A program made the position numbers and the translations under genes. The notes beneath the pieces are model-generated. The model had not been told where the DNA came from. It did not search any database and saw nothing but the letters and a program-made list of their open reading frames with translations. From Nonomuraea sp. SYSU D8015 (GTDB lineage Bacteria > Actinomycetota > Actinomycetes > Streptosporangiales > Streptosporangiaceae): DNA of 64,000 bases. Position 1 is the stretch's first letter; the number at the start of each line of letters is the position of its first letter. Shown in pieces: positions 48,486 through 57,764 of the stretch. Location of the stretch: assembly GCF_008065375.1 (NCBI RefSeq), contig NZ_VJYI01000001.1:1178001-1242000 (forward strand). The letters are read 5' to 3'.

Positions 48486-50014
48486 CGGTCCTGTCGCCGT
48501 GGGAGGTGGCCGCCCGCCACTTCCAGCCGAGACCGCGCCGCTGGCCCACGCCCGGGGCGCTCGCCCGCGCACTCGACCCAACCACCGTGCAAACCCCGGC
48601 GCTGGACGTCATCGATCGCGAACTCGTCGCCCTGGCCGACGGCGCCATCGACCGGCTCATGGTGTTCATGAGCCCACAGGAGGGCAAGTCGGTGCGGGTT
48701 TCGCACCGGTTCGTCGAATGGCTGCTCGTCGAAAACCCGGACCTGCGGGTCGCCATCGTGTCGTACGCGGACGAGATGGCCCGCCGGTGGGGCGCCGACA
48801 TCAAACTCGACGCCCAATCCTTCGACGGCGCCGACGGCAGCGTCGACCTCGGCATCCGGTTGCGCGCCGACTCGCGGGCGGCGGGCCGCTGGCAGATCGA
48901 CGGGCACCGGGGCGGCGTCTACTGTGTCGGTGTCGCCGGCGCGTTGACCGGCAAACCGGTCGACGTCATGGTCATCGACGACCCGATCAAGGACTTGGAG
49001 CAGGCACAGTCGGCGGCGTACAGGGATCGGGCGTGGCGGTTCTGGCAGGCCGTCGCTGTCCCCAGGTTGGGGCCGGGCTCCAAGGTGGTGCTTATCCAAA
49101 CCCGCTGGCATGAACAGGACCTTGCCGGTCGGCTGCTCGCCCAGGACGCGGGCAGGTGGCGGGTCGTATCGATTCCGGCGATCGCCGAATCCGACGACGA
49201 TCCGCTCGGCCGCCGCCCGGGTCAGGCTATGGAGTCGGCGCGCGGTCACCGCGACTGGGCGAAGATCCGAGCTGACGTCGGCGAGTACGTGTGGGCCGCG
49301 CTGTATCAGCAGCGGCCGGCCCCCGCGGATGGTGGTCTGTTCAAGCGTCACAGTCTGCGCCACTGGTCGAAGGGTGCGGAGGAGCGGCTGCTGCTCGACG
49401 GCCGGGTCGTCGATCTGCGGGACTGTTGGCGGTTCCTCACTGTCGACCTCGCCGCCAGCACCAGGACGAGCGCCGACTACACGGTGGCGGCGGTGTGGGC
49501 GATCGCTCCGGACGGCGACCTGATCATGTTGGACGGGGTCCGCGAGCGCATGGACCCGGCCGGGCATTGGCCCGCGGTGCGGGCGCTGCGTGAGCGGTGG
49601 GCCGCCGATGTCGTGTTCGTCGAGTCGCGCATGTTCGGCACCACCCTCGTGTATGAGGCGGGCACGGCTGGTGTTCCCGTGCAGGAGTTGCACGCCGACA
49701 CCGACAAGGTGACCAGGGCGCTGCCGGCCACTGCGCGGGCGGATTCGGGGCGGCTGTGGTTTCCGCCCGAGGACCGGTTCCCGGACTGGGCCGATTGGCG
49801 GGACGAGCTCTTGTCCTTCCCGAACGGTGCGCACGACGACGTCGTGGACGTGGTCGCGTATGCGGCGCGGGTGGCGGGCGCCCACTGGCTGCCCATGGAG
49901 AGGCAGCGGCGCCCGAGCGCAAGTTCCGGCTACGGCAACGGCGTGATCGAGCAGGCGTACACGGCCGCGACCGGCAGCAGCGCGGGCCTCGATCTGATGG
50001 CGATCGACTATTAG
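48482..50014 (+). CDS. terL: Terminase large subunit
   Basis: 510 residues. ATPase: Walker A-like MSPQEGKSVRV (about 63-73, replacing GxxxxGKS), motif after DLRVAIVSYADEMARRWG, Walker B DVMVIDDPIKD, coupling motif VVLIQTRWHEQDLAGRLL. RNase H-like nuclease: FLTVDLAAS (first Asp), VFVESRMFGT, and GAHDDVVDVVAYA (last Asp pair). It pumps DNA into the prohead and cuts it. Followed 13 bp later by the portal gene. Confidence 0.95.
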   Translation: MTVLSPWEVAARHFQPRPRRWPTPGALARALDPTTVQTPALDVIDRELVALADGAIDRLMVFMSPQEGKSVRVSHRFVEWLLVENPDLRVAIVSYADEMARRWGADIKLDAQSFDGADGSVDLGIRLRADSRAAGRWQIDGHRGGVYCVGVAGALTGKPVDVMVIDDPIKDLEQAQSAAYRDRAWRFWQAVAVPRLGPGSKVVLIQTRWHEQDLAGRLLAQDAGRWRVVSIPAIAESDDDPLGRRPGQAMESARGHRDWAKIRADVGEYVWAALYQQRPAPADGGLFKRHSLRHWSKGAEERLLLDGRVVDLRDCWRFLTVDLAASTRTSADYTVAAVWAIAPDGDLIMLDGVRERMDPAGHWPAVRALRERWAADVVFVESRMFGTTLVYEAGTAGVPVQELHADTDKVTRALPATARADSGRLWFPPEDRFPDWADWRDELLSFPNGAHDDVVDVVAYAARVAGAHWLPMERQRRPSASSGYGNGVIEQAYTAATGSSAGLDLMAIDY

Positions 50015-50027
50015 GCGGGGTGAGTCG

Positions 50028-52085
50028 ATGCCGGTCAACGCCCCCACCCGCGACATTGGCTACCTCGACCAGGTGTACGGCTACTGGCTTGGCGACCTGC
50101 TCGAGCAGATCCCCGACCTCATCTGGCCCCAGTCGGTGCAGACCTACGCCAGGATGCGGCACGACCCGCAACTCAAGGCCGTCCTATCGGCGTACACGCT
50201 GCCGATCCGGCGTGCCGCCTGGTCGGTTGACCCGGCTGGCTGCCGCGACGAGGTTGTCCAGCTCGTCGCCGACGATCTCGGGCTGCCGATCCTCGGCGCC
50301 GACAACAGGCCCGGCCCGGCGCGCCGGCGCGGAGTGCGCTGGGCCGACCACCTGCGACTCGCGTTGCAGTCGCTGGTGTACGGGTTCATGCCGTTCGAAC
50401 GCCGCTACGAGATCGTCAACGGGCAGGCGCGTCTCATCAACCTCGGCGAACGGCTTCCCCACACGATCGGCGCCATCAACCTGCGCAAAGACGGCACGAT
50501 CGACACCGTCCAGCAGGACGTCGGCACAACGCAGAAGATCCCGGCCGACCGGCTCGTCTGGTACGTCAACGAACGCGAAGGAGCTAACTGGGCAGGCCTC
50601 AGCATCTTGCGGCCCGCCTACGGCCCCTGGCTGATCAAGCATGAGATGTGGAGGGTGAACGCCACATCCATCCGCAGATTCGGGATGGGCGTCCCCTCGG
50701 TGGAAGCCCCAACCTCTGCGACTCCCGCCCAGGTATTGGAGGCGCAGCGGCTGGCGTCCGCGATCCGCGTCGGGGACCAGTCCGGAGTCGGGTTGCCGCC
50801 CGGCTTCAAACTGTCCCTCACCGGGCTCACCGGTTCGGTGCCGGACGTGATGGCGTTCGTCAGCTACTTGGACCAGCAGATGGCCAAGCAAGCCCTCGCC
50901 GGTCTCCTCGACCTGGGGCAAACCCCGAACGGCTCCCGCGCGCTGGGCGACTCGCTGAAGGACATGTTCCTTCTGTCGTTGCAGGCGGTCGCGGAGGAGA
51001 TCGCCGAGACCGCCACCTCTGGCCAGCCGGGCATGGACGGGATCGTCACCCAGCTCGTCGACTACAACTGGGGCGAGGACGAGCCTGCGCCCAGGATCGT
51101 TGTCGCCGACGTCGGCTCCCGCCAAGAGGTCACCGCTGAGGCGTTGGACATGCTGATCCGCGCCGGCGCGATCACCCCGGACGCCGAGTTGGAGGCGTTC
51201 GTCCGCAACACGTGGAAACTGCCGCAGAAGGAGCAGCGTGCGCCGATAGCGGCGCCAACTCCTGCCTCGCCGGTGCACGCCGCGCCGCGCCGCCGCCCCC
51301 GCCAAAAGCGCGCCCAGGCCGCATCGGAGGGCGGGCAGCGACGCCAACTCACCCTGCTCGAGGCGCAGGCCGGGATCGACCCGGACGCCATCCACGCCGT
51401 CTGGGAGAACTCGCTCGACAGGCTTCTCAGCGACTGGCAGGAGATCAGCGCAGACTGGCGTTCCACGCTCGCTGAGCGGATAGCCGCGCTCGTCAACGCC
51501 GGGGATCTGACCGCGCTCGCCGGGATTGTGCTCGACACGACGGCCGCGGCGGTTCTCCTGGCCGAGGCCATGGTGGATGTCGCCAGGGAAGCGATCCGGC
51601 AGCTCGTTGCGGAAGCCGCATCGCAGGGCGTCGACGTCGACCCGCCGGAGCCGGACGAGGTCGGCCTGACCGCCATCGCGCGAGCCATCGCCGCGCTGCT
51701 GGCCGGGTGGTTGTCCGGCGCGGCCGGGCGCGAAGCGCTCCGCCTGGCGGTGCCGGGCGCGGATGGCGAGCAGGTCGCCGACGGTGTCACCGCCCACCTG
51801 GAAAGCCTCAGCGACGTGTTCCTGCGGGATCAGTTGGGTGCAGCCCTGTCGCAGGCGCAGGCGTCCGGCCGGTTCGCCGTGCTCGACGTCGCACCGGAAG
51901 CCCAATATCTGGCGAGCGAAGTTCTCGACTCCGGCACCTGTCCGAGCTGCCTGGAGATCGACGGGACCGCGTTCGACAGCCTCGACGAGGCCAAGGCCGC
52001 GTACGCGAACGGCGGCTACATCAGCTGCCAGGGACGCCTTCGCTGTCGCGGCATAGTGGCAGCTCTTTGGCCGGAGGGAGTGTAG
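50028..52085 (+). CDS. Portal protein fused to a MuF-like C-terminal domain
   Basis: 685 residues. The N-terminal 400 are a portal of the DUF935/Mu gp29-like type: MRHDPQLKAVLSAYTLPIRR, RLVWYVNEREGANWAGLSIL, RPAYGPWLIKHEMWRVNATS, LDLGQTPNGSRALGDSLKDM. From about 450 it is helical and ends with CPSCLEIDGTAFDSLDEAKA, GGYISCQGRLRCRGIVAALW, the Cys-containing end of MuF proteins that in other phages are separate minor head proteins. Portal forms the dodecameric DNA gate. Confidence 0.88.
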   Translation: MPVNAPTRDIGYLDQVYGYWLGDLLEQIPDLIWPQSVQTYARMRHDPQLKAVLSAYTLPIRRAAWSVDPAGCRDEVVQLVADDLGLPILGADNRPGPARRRGVRWADHLRLALQSLVYGFMPFERRYEIVNGQARLINLGERLPHTIGAINLRKDGTIDTVQQDVGTTQKIPADRLVWYVNEREGANWAGLSILRPAYGPWLIKHEMWRVNATSIRRFGMGVPSVEAPTSATPAQVLEAQRLASAIRVGDQSGVGLPPGFKLSLTGLTGSVPDVMAFVSYLDQQMAKQALAGLLDLGQTPNGSRALGDSLKDMFLLSLQAVAEEIAETATSGQPGMDGIVTQLVDYNWGEDEPAPRIVVADVGSRQEVTAEALDMLIRAGAITPDAELEAFVRNTWKLPQKEQRAPIAAPTPASPVHAAPRRRPRQKRAQAASEGGQRRQLTLLEAQAGIDPDAIHAVWENSLDRLLSDWQEISADWRSTLAERIAALVNAGDLTALAGIVLDTTAAAVLLAEAMVDVAREAIRQLVAEAASQGVDVDPPEPDEVGLTAIARAIAALLAGWLSGAAGREALRLAVPGADGEQVADGVTAHLESLSDVFLRDQLGAALSQAQASGRFAVLDVAPEAQYLASEVLDSGTCPSCLEIDGTAFDSLDEAKAAYANGGYISCQGRLRCRGIVAALWPEGV

Positions 52086-52088
52086 ATC

Positions 52089-52172
52089 GTGACTCCAGAG
52101 CGTGCCCTCGGGATCGTCATCCTGATCCTGGCGATCGCCATCATGGTGTTCCTACTGCTGAAGGTCATCTGA
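52089..52172 (+). CDS. 27-residue transmembrane microprotein
   Basis: GTG 52089 to TGA 52172 between the portal and protease genes. Starts MTPERALGIVILILAIAIMV and ends LLLKVI: a single membrane helix after a short charged start. It fills the only gap between two large head genes and ends 1 bp before the next start. I recall similar 25-30 residue products in other actinophage head clusters. Confidence 0.55.
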   Translation: MTPERALGIVILILAIAIMVFLLLKVI

Positions 52173-52173
52173 C

Positions 52174-53970
52174 GTGGCCGATCTGGTTGTGCCGCAGGCG
52201 CCGCCGCTCGCGTCGCTGCCAGGCGTCGAACTTGTGCAGGCCGGCCAATGGGATCTGTCGACTGGCCGGGTGACGTTCAGCCGCGACGACCTCGCCTCCG
52301 CGGTCGCCGCCGTCGACTGCCCGGCTGTGCGCCGACCCGTTCTGAAGCTCGGCCATGCGGAGCCGGATCCGGACGAGCACGGCATGCGGTGGGACGGCGA
52401 GCCCGCGGTCGGCTGGATCGACAACATGATGCTCGCCGACTCCGGTAACACGGTGGTGGGCGACTACGTGGGCATGCCGGGTTGGCTGCGCGACATTCTG
52501 CCGTCCGCCTACCCGGACCGGTCGATTGAGGCCGTGTTCGACCACAAATGCCAGCTGGGCCACACCCACCCGTTTGTGATCACAGCGGTGTCGCTGCTCG
52601 GTGTTGTACCGCCCGGCGTCGGCACCCTCCGGTCGCTTCAAGACGTCGCCGCCTTGTACGGCGTAACCGCCGCCTCCACCACCGCAGCCGACGACGTGCC
52701 GGGCCGCGTCACGGTCACCGTCCACGCCAGCAAGGGAGCAGCCTCCATGCCCAATCCGCGACCAGCCGAGGTGGCCGCCGGCATCTCCAGCGAGGACGTG
52801 CGGCGCGCCTACTACGAGAAGGCGCCCTGGCAGGAGTGGATCTGCGAGATGCAACTGTCCCCGCTGCAGTTGATCGTGGTGGATGACACGACCGGCAAGT
52901 ACCACCGGGTGCCTGTCCAGGTGGACGGCGAGGATGAGTTCAGCTTCGGCGACAAGGTCGAGGTGAAGATCCGGTACGAGGATGTGCCCGCCGACGTCAC
53001 TGCGGCGGCGGCGACACAGACGATCGTGTACGCGTCCCGCGCCGAATCCCGCCCCGACCCCGCCCAGCAGACGCGGGCGGCCTCGGTTTCCGACACCGCC
53101 TGGTCCGACTTCTCGCAGGCCGACTACGACGTCGACCAGTGGCATCGCGCCTGCCTTATCCACACCCACGACGGCGACCCCGACGCCAAGTCCGCCTGCA
53201 AGCTCCCGGTGCGGGAGCCGGACGGCACCCTCAACCGGAACGCCGTGCACGCCGCCGCGGCCCGGATCGGCCAGCTCAAGGGCGTGACCGCAGACCAGAA
53301 GCAGGCCGCCGCGCGAAAGCTGGCCAGCCTCTACCGCAACGAGCTGGACGAGGACCCGCCCGACAGCCTCCTCGATCTCGCCGGCGAAACCGCCAACGCC
53401 TCCGCCCCACAGGCGGAGGCATCTTTGTCTCCCCCGGTCGAGCCGGCCGCGGGGCCCACCCCACCAACCGAAGGAGCGACTATGGCTCTGGACGAGGGCC
53501 TGCGTGAGCGGCTCGGCCTCGAGGCCGAGGCCGGCGACGAGGCCATCCTCGCGGCCATCGACGACCTGCTCGACAAGGCGACCGCGCCGCCGCCCGAGCC
53601 CACCCCGCAGCCGGAACCGGTAGCCGCCGCTGCGGCACTGCCGCCCGGCACCGTCGCCATCGACGAGGCCACCCTCGCCGACCTGCGGGAGAAGGCTGAG
53701 CAGGGCGTCGCCGCCCGCGCCCGCCAGCTCACCGAGGACCGCGACCGTACCATCGACGACGCCATCCGAGCCGGGAAGACGCCGCCCGCCCGCCGCGAAC
53801 ACTGGCAGAAGGCATGGGCCGCCGACCCCGAAGGCACCCGCGAGCTTCTCGCCTCGCTGGCGCCCGGGCTGGTGCCGCTCGAGGACGTCGGTGAGCCGGG
53901 CGGCGAGCCGACCGACCAGGCAGACGACGGCTCCCAGTACGACGGCATCTTCTCCCGGAAGGCGGTCTAA
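52174..53970 (+). CDS. Capsid maturation protease/scaffold fusion
   Basis: 598 residues, GTG start. The first 180 residues look like a Mu I-type prohead protease: RRPVLKLGHAEPDPDEHGMR, EPAVGWIDNMML, YVGMPGWLRDILPSAYPDRS. The middle (about 290-390) holds a segment DYDVDQWHRACLIHTHDGDP and LNRNAVHAAAARIGQL, a DUF6582-like helical unit. The C-terminal 200 residues are Glu/Ala-rich and scaffold-like (DRTIDDAIRAGKTPPARREH). It shapes and then matures the prohead. Confidence 0.75.
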   Translation: MADLVVPQAPPLASLPGVELVQAGQWDLSTGRVTFSRDDLASAVAAVDCPAVRRPVLKLGHAEPDPDEHGMRWDGEPAVGWIDNMMLADSGNTVVGDYVGMPGWLRDILPSAYPDRSIEAVFDHKCQLGHTHPFVITAVSLLGVVPPGVGTLRSLQDVAALYGVTAASTTAADDVPGRVTVTVHASKGAASMPNPRPAEVAAGISSEDVRRAYYEKAPWQEWICEMQLSPLQLIVVDDTTGKYHRVPVQVDGEDEFSFGDKVEVKIRYEDVPADVTAAAATQTIVYASRAESRPDPAQQTRAASVSDTAWSDFSQADYDVDQWHRACLIHTHDGDPDAKSACKLPVREPDGTLNRNAVHAAAARIGQLKGVTADQKQAAARKLASLYRNELDEDPPDSLLDLAGETANASAPQAEASLSPPVEPAAGPTPPTEGATMALDEGLRERLGLEAEAGDEAILAAIDDLLDKATAPPPEPTPQPEPVAAAAALPPGTVAIDEATLADLREKAEQGVAARARQLTEDRDRTIDDAIRAGKTPPARREHWQKAWAADPEGTRELLASLAPGLVPLEDVGEPGGEPTDQADDGSQYDGIFSRKAV

Positions 53971-53973
53971 GCC

Positions 53974-54354
53974 ATGGCTGACTACACGCCCGTGTACTAC
54001 GGCGGCGCCGAGCCGTTCGCCATGACCGCCTCTGCCGCGATCACCGGCGGCCAGGTGGTGCACGCCTCCGGCGTCGGCACCGTCGCGCCCACCGCTGGTG
54101 CCTCTGGTTCCGTCGTCGGCGTGGCAGCCTTCGACGCCGCCTCCGGCACCCGGGTCACCGTGTGGCCCATCTCCGGAGTCATGCACGAAACCACCACCCC
54201 GGCCGGTGTCACCGCTGGTGCCGCGCTCGCCTCCGCCGCCTCAGGCGGGGTCGACTCCGGCACGCTCGGCACGCTGGCCGCGGCCGGCCATCTCATCGGC
54301 ACCGCCGTGTCCACCGCCACCGCCGGCAACAAGTGCCGCTGGATCGGCCGCTAA
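53974..54354 (+). CDS. Head decoration (capsid cement) protein
   Basis: 126 residues, DUF2190-like small beta protein: YGGAEPFAMTASAAITGGQV, then AAFDAASGTRVTVWPISGVM and ends KCRWIGR. It lies directly before the major capsid gene, the usual position of cement proteins. Confidence 0.8.
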   Translation: MADYTPVYYGGAEPFAMTASAAITGGQVVHASGVGTVAPTAGASGSVVGVAAFDAASGTRVTVWPISGVMHETTTPAGVTAGAALASAASGGVDSGTLGTLAAAGHLIGTAVSTATAGNKCRWIGR

Positions 54355-54376
54355 CACCCGGAAGGACAGATAAGGA

Positions 54377-55303
54377 ATGCCTGGGACATACCCTCCGGCG
54401 CCGCCCACCCTTTCGGGCGACCTGCTCACCATCAGCCGCTTCCTGCAGCAGCCGACCGCCATCCGCAGGCGGCTGCGCACCTTCACGGACCTGCGGTTCG
54501 TGTCCGACCAGATCCTCACCCAGCGCTTCCGCTCCAGCGGCGGCGCTGTCATGTACGAGGTCAGCGAACCGATCGTCAACGCCCGCCCGGTCGAATCCGT
54601 GCCGCCTGGCAGCACCTATCCGAAGGACGTGCCCGGCACCGGCACCGCCGCCGTGGCCGCCGTGCAGAAGTGGGGGCAGGCGGTCGACCTGACCGATGAG
54701 GAGATCAAGCGGTCGGTGTATGCGGGCGACGCGGTCGACCGCGCCCTCCGCAAGGTCATCAACAGCATCATCAAGCAGGTCGACTCCGTGACCATCTCCG
54801 CGGTCGGGTCGGCGATCACCGCGTCCGGGGCGGCGACCGCCGCCTGGAACAACGCGACCACGGCGGCGATCCTGCGCGACATCGAACTCGCCAAGGCGGC
54901 GATCATCGACCTGAACCAGGGCTACATGCCCGACACCATCCTGCTGTCGTCCACCAAGTACGCCTACATGGCGTCCGACCCGAACATCGCCAACCTGCGC
55001 AGGCGGGAGTCCACCGACAACCCCGTCTACACCGGCAAGATCGACGTTATTGACGATCTGGCCGTCGTGGTGGCCCCCCTCTCCGCGCTGCCGTCCGACG
55101 ACGTGTGGATCCTCGACTCCAAGCAGCTCGGCGGCATGGCCGACGAAGCCGAGGTCGACCCCGGCTACACGGTCGGAGACATGGCCGTCCAAGTCGGCAC
55201 CACCCGGCTCGACAGCCGCGACGCGTGGGAGTTGCGCGGCCGTCGGCTGACCGTCCCGGTCGTGCAGGAGCCAGGCGCCGGACGCAAGATCACCGGCACG
55301 TGA
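54377..55303 (+). CDS. Major capsid protein
   Basis: 308 residues, ATG after GGAAGGA. HK97-like features: N-terminal helix/arm with LLTISRFLQQPTAIRRRLRT, FVSDQILTQRFRSSGGAVMY, middle helices DLTDEEIKRSVYAGDAVDRA, and the P-domain strand MADEAEVDPGYTVGDMAVQV with DSRDAWELRGRRLTVPVVQE. Position after protease and cement protein supports it. Confidence 0.88.
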   Translation: MPGTYPPAPPTLSGDLLTISRFLQQPTAIRRRLRTFTDLRFVSDQILTQRFRSSGGAVMYEVSEPIVNARPVESVPPGSTYPKDVPGTGTAAVAAVQKWGQAVDLTDEEIKRSVYAGDAVDRALRKVINSIIKQVDSVTISAVGSAITASGAATAAWNNATTAAILRDIELAKAAIIDLNQGYMPDTILLSSTKYAYMASDPNIANLRRRESTDNPVYTGKIDVIDDLAVVVAPLSALPSDDVWILDSKQLGGMADEAEVDPGYTVGDMAVQVGTTRLDSRDAWELRGRRLTVPVVQEPGAGRKITGT

Positions 55304-55313
55304 GGTGGGTGAC

Positions 55314-55694
55314 GTGGCGAAATACCAGGTGACGGCGCCGTGCGTCGTCCACATCCCCATCAACACCGTGGCCGGGCCCGCGCTCGGCACCTTCTACAAG
55401 GACGCGTTCCTGCCCGACGACGTCCCCCAAGAGAAGATCGACCATCTCCTCGCCAACAAGATGATCGTCGAGGTGGAGGAGGGCGGCGACAACGAGCCGT
55501 CCTCGCAGACCCCCGAAGACGTCGAGCAGGCCAGCACGGTCCAGATGGCCGAGCCTGCGGCGGTCAACTCGCGCTCCTCGAAGTCCGACCTGGTCGCCTA
55601 CGGGGTGTCCCGCGGCGCCAGCCAGGCCGAGCTCGACGACATGACACGGGAGCAGTTGCTGGACCGGTACGTCCGCGGCCAGCAGCCGCAGTAG
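55314..55694 (+). CDS. Head-associated protein (head-tail region)
   Basis: 126 residues from GTG 55314 (GTG 55305 possible). VTAPCVVHIPINTVAGPALG, DDVPQEKIDHLLANKMIVEV, and a C-terminal SAP-like helix ASQAELDDMTREQLLDRYV. Often found right after the capsid gene in actinophages; role unknown. Confidence 0.65.
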   Translation: MAKYQVTAPCVVHIPINTVAGPALGTFYKDAFLPDDVPQEKIDHLLANKMIVEVEEGGDNEPSSQTPEDVEQASTVQMAEPAAVNSRSSKSDLVAYGVSRGASQAELDDMTREQLLDRYVRGQQPQ

Positions 55695-55765
55695 GTCGTG
55701 GTCCGGTCGGATGGTTTCCCCCGTAGCCGCCGGCCGGGCCGCCCGCAACCGTGTGAGGAGGGGTT

Positions 55766-56212
55766 GTGGCTGAGTCGTGGGCTCCACTGCTGGAGCAGGT
55801 CGCCGACCACATCCCCACCCGCACCCGATCGGCTGACACCCCCAGCGACGACACGCTGCTGGGCACGTTCAACGCGTCCACGACGCCGACTGGCGAGCAG
55901 GCGATGCGGCACATTAACCGTGCTGTGCGTGAGGTGCTTGCCGCGATCGGCGGGACGCTGCCCGCCACGCCGGCGTTCCTGACCGGGATGGCGACGGACA
56001 CTGCCGCGCTCCTGGCCGCCGCCTCGATCGAGCTCGCCTACCCGGACCGGCAGGCCGACGTCAGCGTCTACGAACATCTCCGTCAGCAGGCCAACGACGC
56101 CCTGCAGCGGCTCATCAACGCGGTCAACGACGCCGGTTCCGGCACAGACGGATCCTTGCTGCCGGTGTGGGCCATGCCGGACCCGACCTGGCCCGGCGAC
56201 TACCCCCTCTAA
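55766..56212 (+). CDS. Head-tail connector/adaptor protein
   Basis: 148 residues, GTG start after GAGGAGG. Helical: MRHINRAVREVLAAIGGTLP, DTAALLAAASIELAYPDRQA, LRQQANDALQRLINAVNDAG, as in HK97 gp6-type adaptors that join the portal. Confidence 0.75.
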   Translation: MAESWAPLLEQVADHIPTRTRSADTPSDDTLLGTFNASTTPTGEQAMRHINRAVREVLAAIGGTLPATPAFLTGMATDTAALLAAASIELAYPDRQADVSVYEHLRQQANDALQRLINAVNDAGSGTDGSLLPVWAMPDPTWPGDYPL

Positions 56213-56222
56213 GGAGGTTGAT

Positions 56223-56684
56223 GTGGCGGTTGGAGCAGGTGGCCGGGGTTTCCGCATCGACTTCAACGAGGCTGAACTCGACCGCATCTTCAAGAGTCCC
56301 CAGGGGCCGGTCGGCCGGCAGATGGCCCGCTACGGCGAAATCGTCACCCAGGGCGCCAAGCGGCGCTGCCCGGTCTCCCCGCGCGGCTCCGGCGGCCGCC
56401 CATCCGGCTATACCCGCTCCAAAATCGGTTGGGAACTCCACCGGGACGCGATCGGCCTCTACACCGACATCGCATCACCAGCCAAAACACCACAAGGCGA
56501 GCCGCTAGGCCTTTTTCTCGAGGTAGGCACGCGACCGCATGTGATCAGGCCGAAGAACCCTCGCGGCTGGCTGCGATGGGTCGGCGCCGACGGGCGTGTG
56601 CACTTCGCCAAGAAGGTCAACCACCCCGGCACCAGCGCTCAGCCGTACCTGCGGCCAGCGCTCGAAGACCTTCGCGGAGCCTGA
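56223..56684 (+). CDS. HK97 gp10-like head closure/tail completion protein
   Basis: 153 residues. QMARYGEIVTQGAKRRCPVS, KIGWELHRDAIGLYTDIASP, LFLEVGTRPHVIRPKN and PGTSAQPYLRPALEDL match the gp10 family signature. It joins the connector to the tail. Confidence 0.85.
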   Translation: MAVGAGGRGFRIDFNEAELDRIFKSPQGPVGRQMARYGEIVTQGAKRRCPVSPRGSGGRPSGYTRSKIGWELHRDAIGLYTDIASPAKTPQGEPLGLFLEVGTRPHVIRPKNPRGWLRWVGADGRVHFAKKVNHPGTSAQPYLRPALEDLRGA

Positions 56685-56686
56685 CC

Positions 56687-57106
56687 GTGCCCGGCTACGT
56701 CGCCGCCGTGACCCTCGTCCGCGCCTGGATCACCGCCCAACCCGACCTCGTCGGCCCTGGTCGGCCGATCGCGTTGGGCGCGTTCCGGCAGCATCCGCGT
56801 TCCCCCGGCCAAGGCGCCTACGTGCTCCTGTCGCGGATCGGCCGCGCCGCCGATCTGGTCGCCGAGGACGTGCTCGACAGCCCCCGCATCTCAGCGTCGA
56901 TCTATGCCGGTACCGACGAGGCCGCCGAACTCGCCGCGACCGCTTACGCGAACGCGGTCGCAGCGCTGAAGGGCGCCCCGGCCGCGGTCGACGGCCACGC
57001 GTTCCTGGTTGCCGACGACATCGTCGGCCCGCTGCTCGTGGATAACCACGACTCCGACCGCGAGCAATGGCAGTTCCTCGTCGACGCCTCGTTCTACTGC
57101 CTCTGA
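56687..57106 (+). CDS. Tail terminator-like protein
   Basis: 139 residues, GTG start. VAAVTLVRAWITAQPDLVGP, GAYVLLSRIGRAADLVAEDV, ASIYAGTDEAAELAATAYAN. The fold pattern and position between gp10-like and tail tube genes fit a tail terminator. Confidence 0.75.
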   Translation: MPGYVAAVTLVRAWITAQPDLVGPGRPIALGAFRQHPRSPGQGAYVLLSRIGRAADLVAEDVLDSPRISASIYAGTDEAAELAATAYANAVAALKGAPAAVDGHAFLVADDIVGPLLVDNHDSDREQWQFLVDASFYCL

Positions 57107-57162
57107 CCTGCGGTCTCTTCTCCGCTCGAATGATCCCCGCCTGACCTGACCTGGAGGACGAT

Positions 57163-57486
57163 ATGGCGGCTCTACCCCTGCAGGTGCTGGTCCCCGGCGG
57201 ATCAGCATCGGTTCTCACCGCGGCCGCTGGCGGCGGCGACACGTGCGCCGCCGGTGACGGCGTGTTTTTGGAGGTGAACAACGGCGGCGGTTCGTCCGTG
57301 ACCGTCACTCTCGTCACTCCAGGCCTGTTCGACGGTCTGACGATCGGCGATCGGGCTGTGGCGATCCCGGCCGGGGAACGGTGGAAGATTCCCGTCCCGC
57401 GGGTGTTCGCGAAGGCGGACGGCCAGTGTGACATCACCTACTCGGGCGTCACGTCGGTGACGGTCGGCTGCTTCAAGGTGTCCTGA
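57163..57486 (+). CDS. Small tail-associated protein
   Basis: 107 residues, ATG after GGAGG. Beta-rich: VFLEVNNGGGSSVTVTLVTP, DRAVAIPAGERWKIPVPRVF, CDITYSGVTSVTVGCFKV. A recognised companion of actinophage tail genes, exact role unknown. Confidence 0.65.
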   Translation: MAALPLQVLVPGGSASVLTAAAGGGDTCAAGDGVFLEVNNGGGSSVTVTLVTPGLFDGLTIGDRAVAIPAGERWKIPVPRVFAKADGQCDITYSGVTSVTVGCFKVS

Positions 57487-57764
57487 TGGCTACCTCCCGC
57501 CAGTCCAAGCAGGCTGACAAGAATGTCGAGCAGGCTCCGGCGACGCCGCCGTACTACATCGCCGAGCAGCCGCTGTTCATCGGCGACCAGTTCTCCCGCG
57601 CCTTCAACCCCGGCGACCACGTGCCGCCCGGCCACGTCGAGCAGTACGGCTGGCACGACCTGGTGCGCGCACCCGACGGCTACGACGCCCCGGAGAAGCC
57701 CAGCAATGACGAGCCTGAGACCGCCGATGGCCAGGCCACCAGCAGCAAGGAAGGTGAGTCCTGA
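57486..57764 (+). CDS. Small phage protein before tail tube
   Basis: 92 residues, starting at the last base of the previous stop. PPYYIAEQPLFIGDQFSRAF, PGDHVPPGHVEQYGWHDLVR; polar unstructured ends. Role unknown. Confidence 0.65.
   Translation: MATSRQSKQADKNVEQAPATPPYYIAEQPLFIGDQFSRAFNPGDHVPPGHVEQYGWHDLVRAPDGYDAPEKPSNDEPETADGQATSSKEGES

Noticed and set aside
50184..51905. 573-residue minus-strand frame over the portal gene
   Set aside because: Antisense shadow; the plus-strand portal has clear family motifs and proper couplings.
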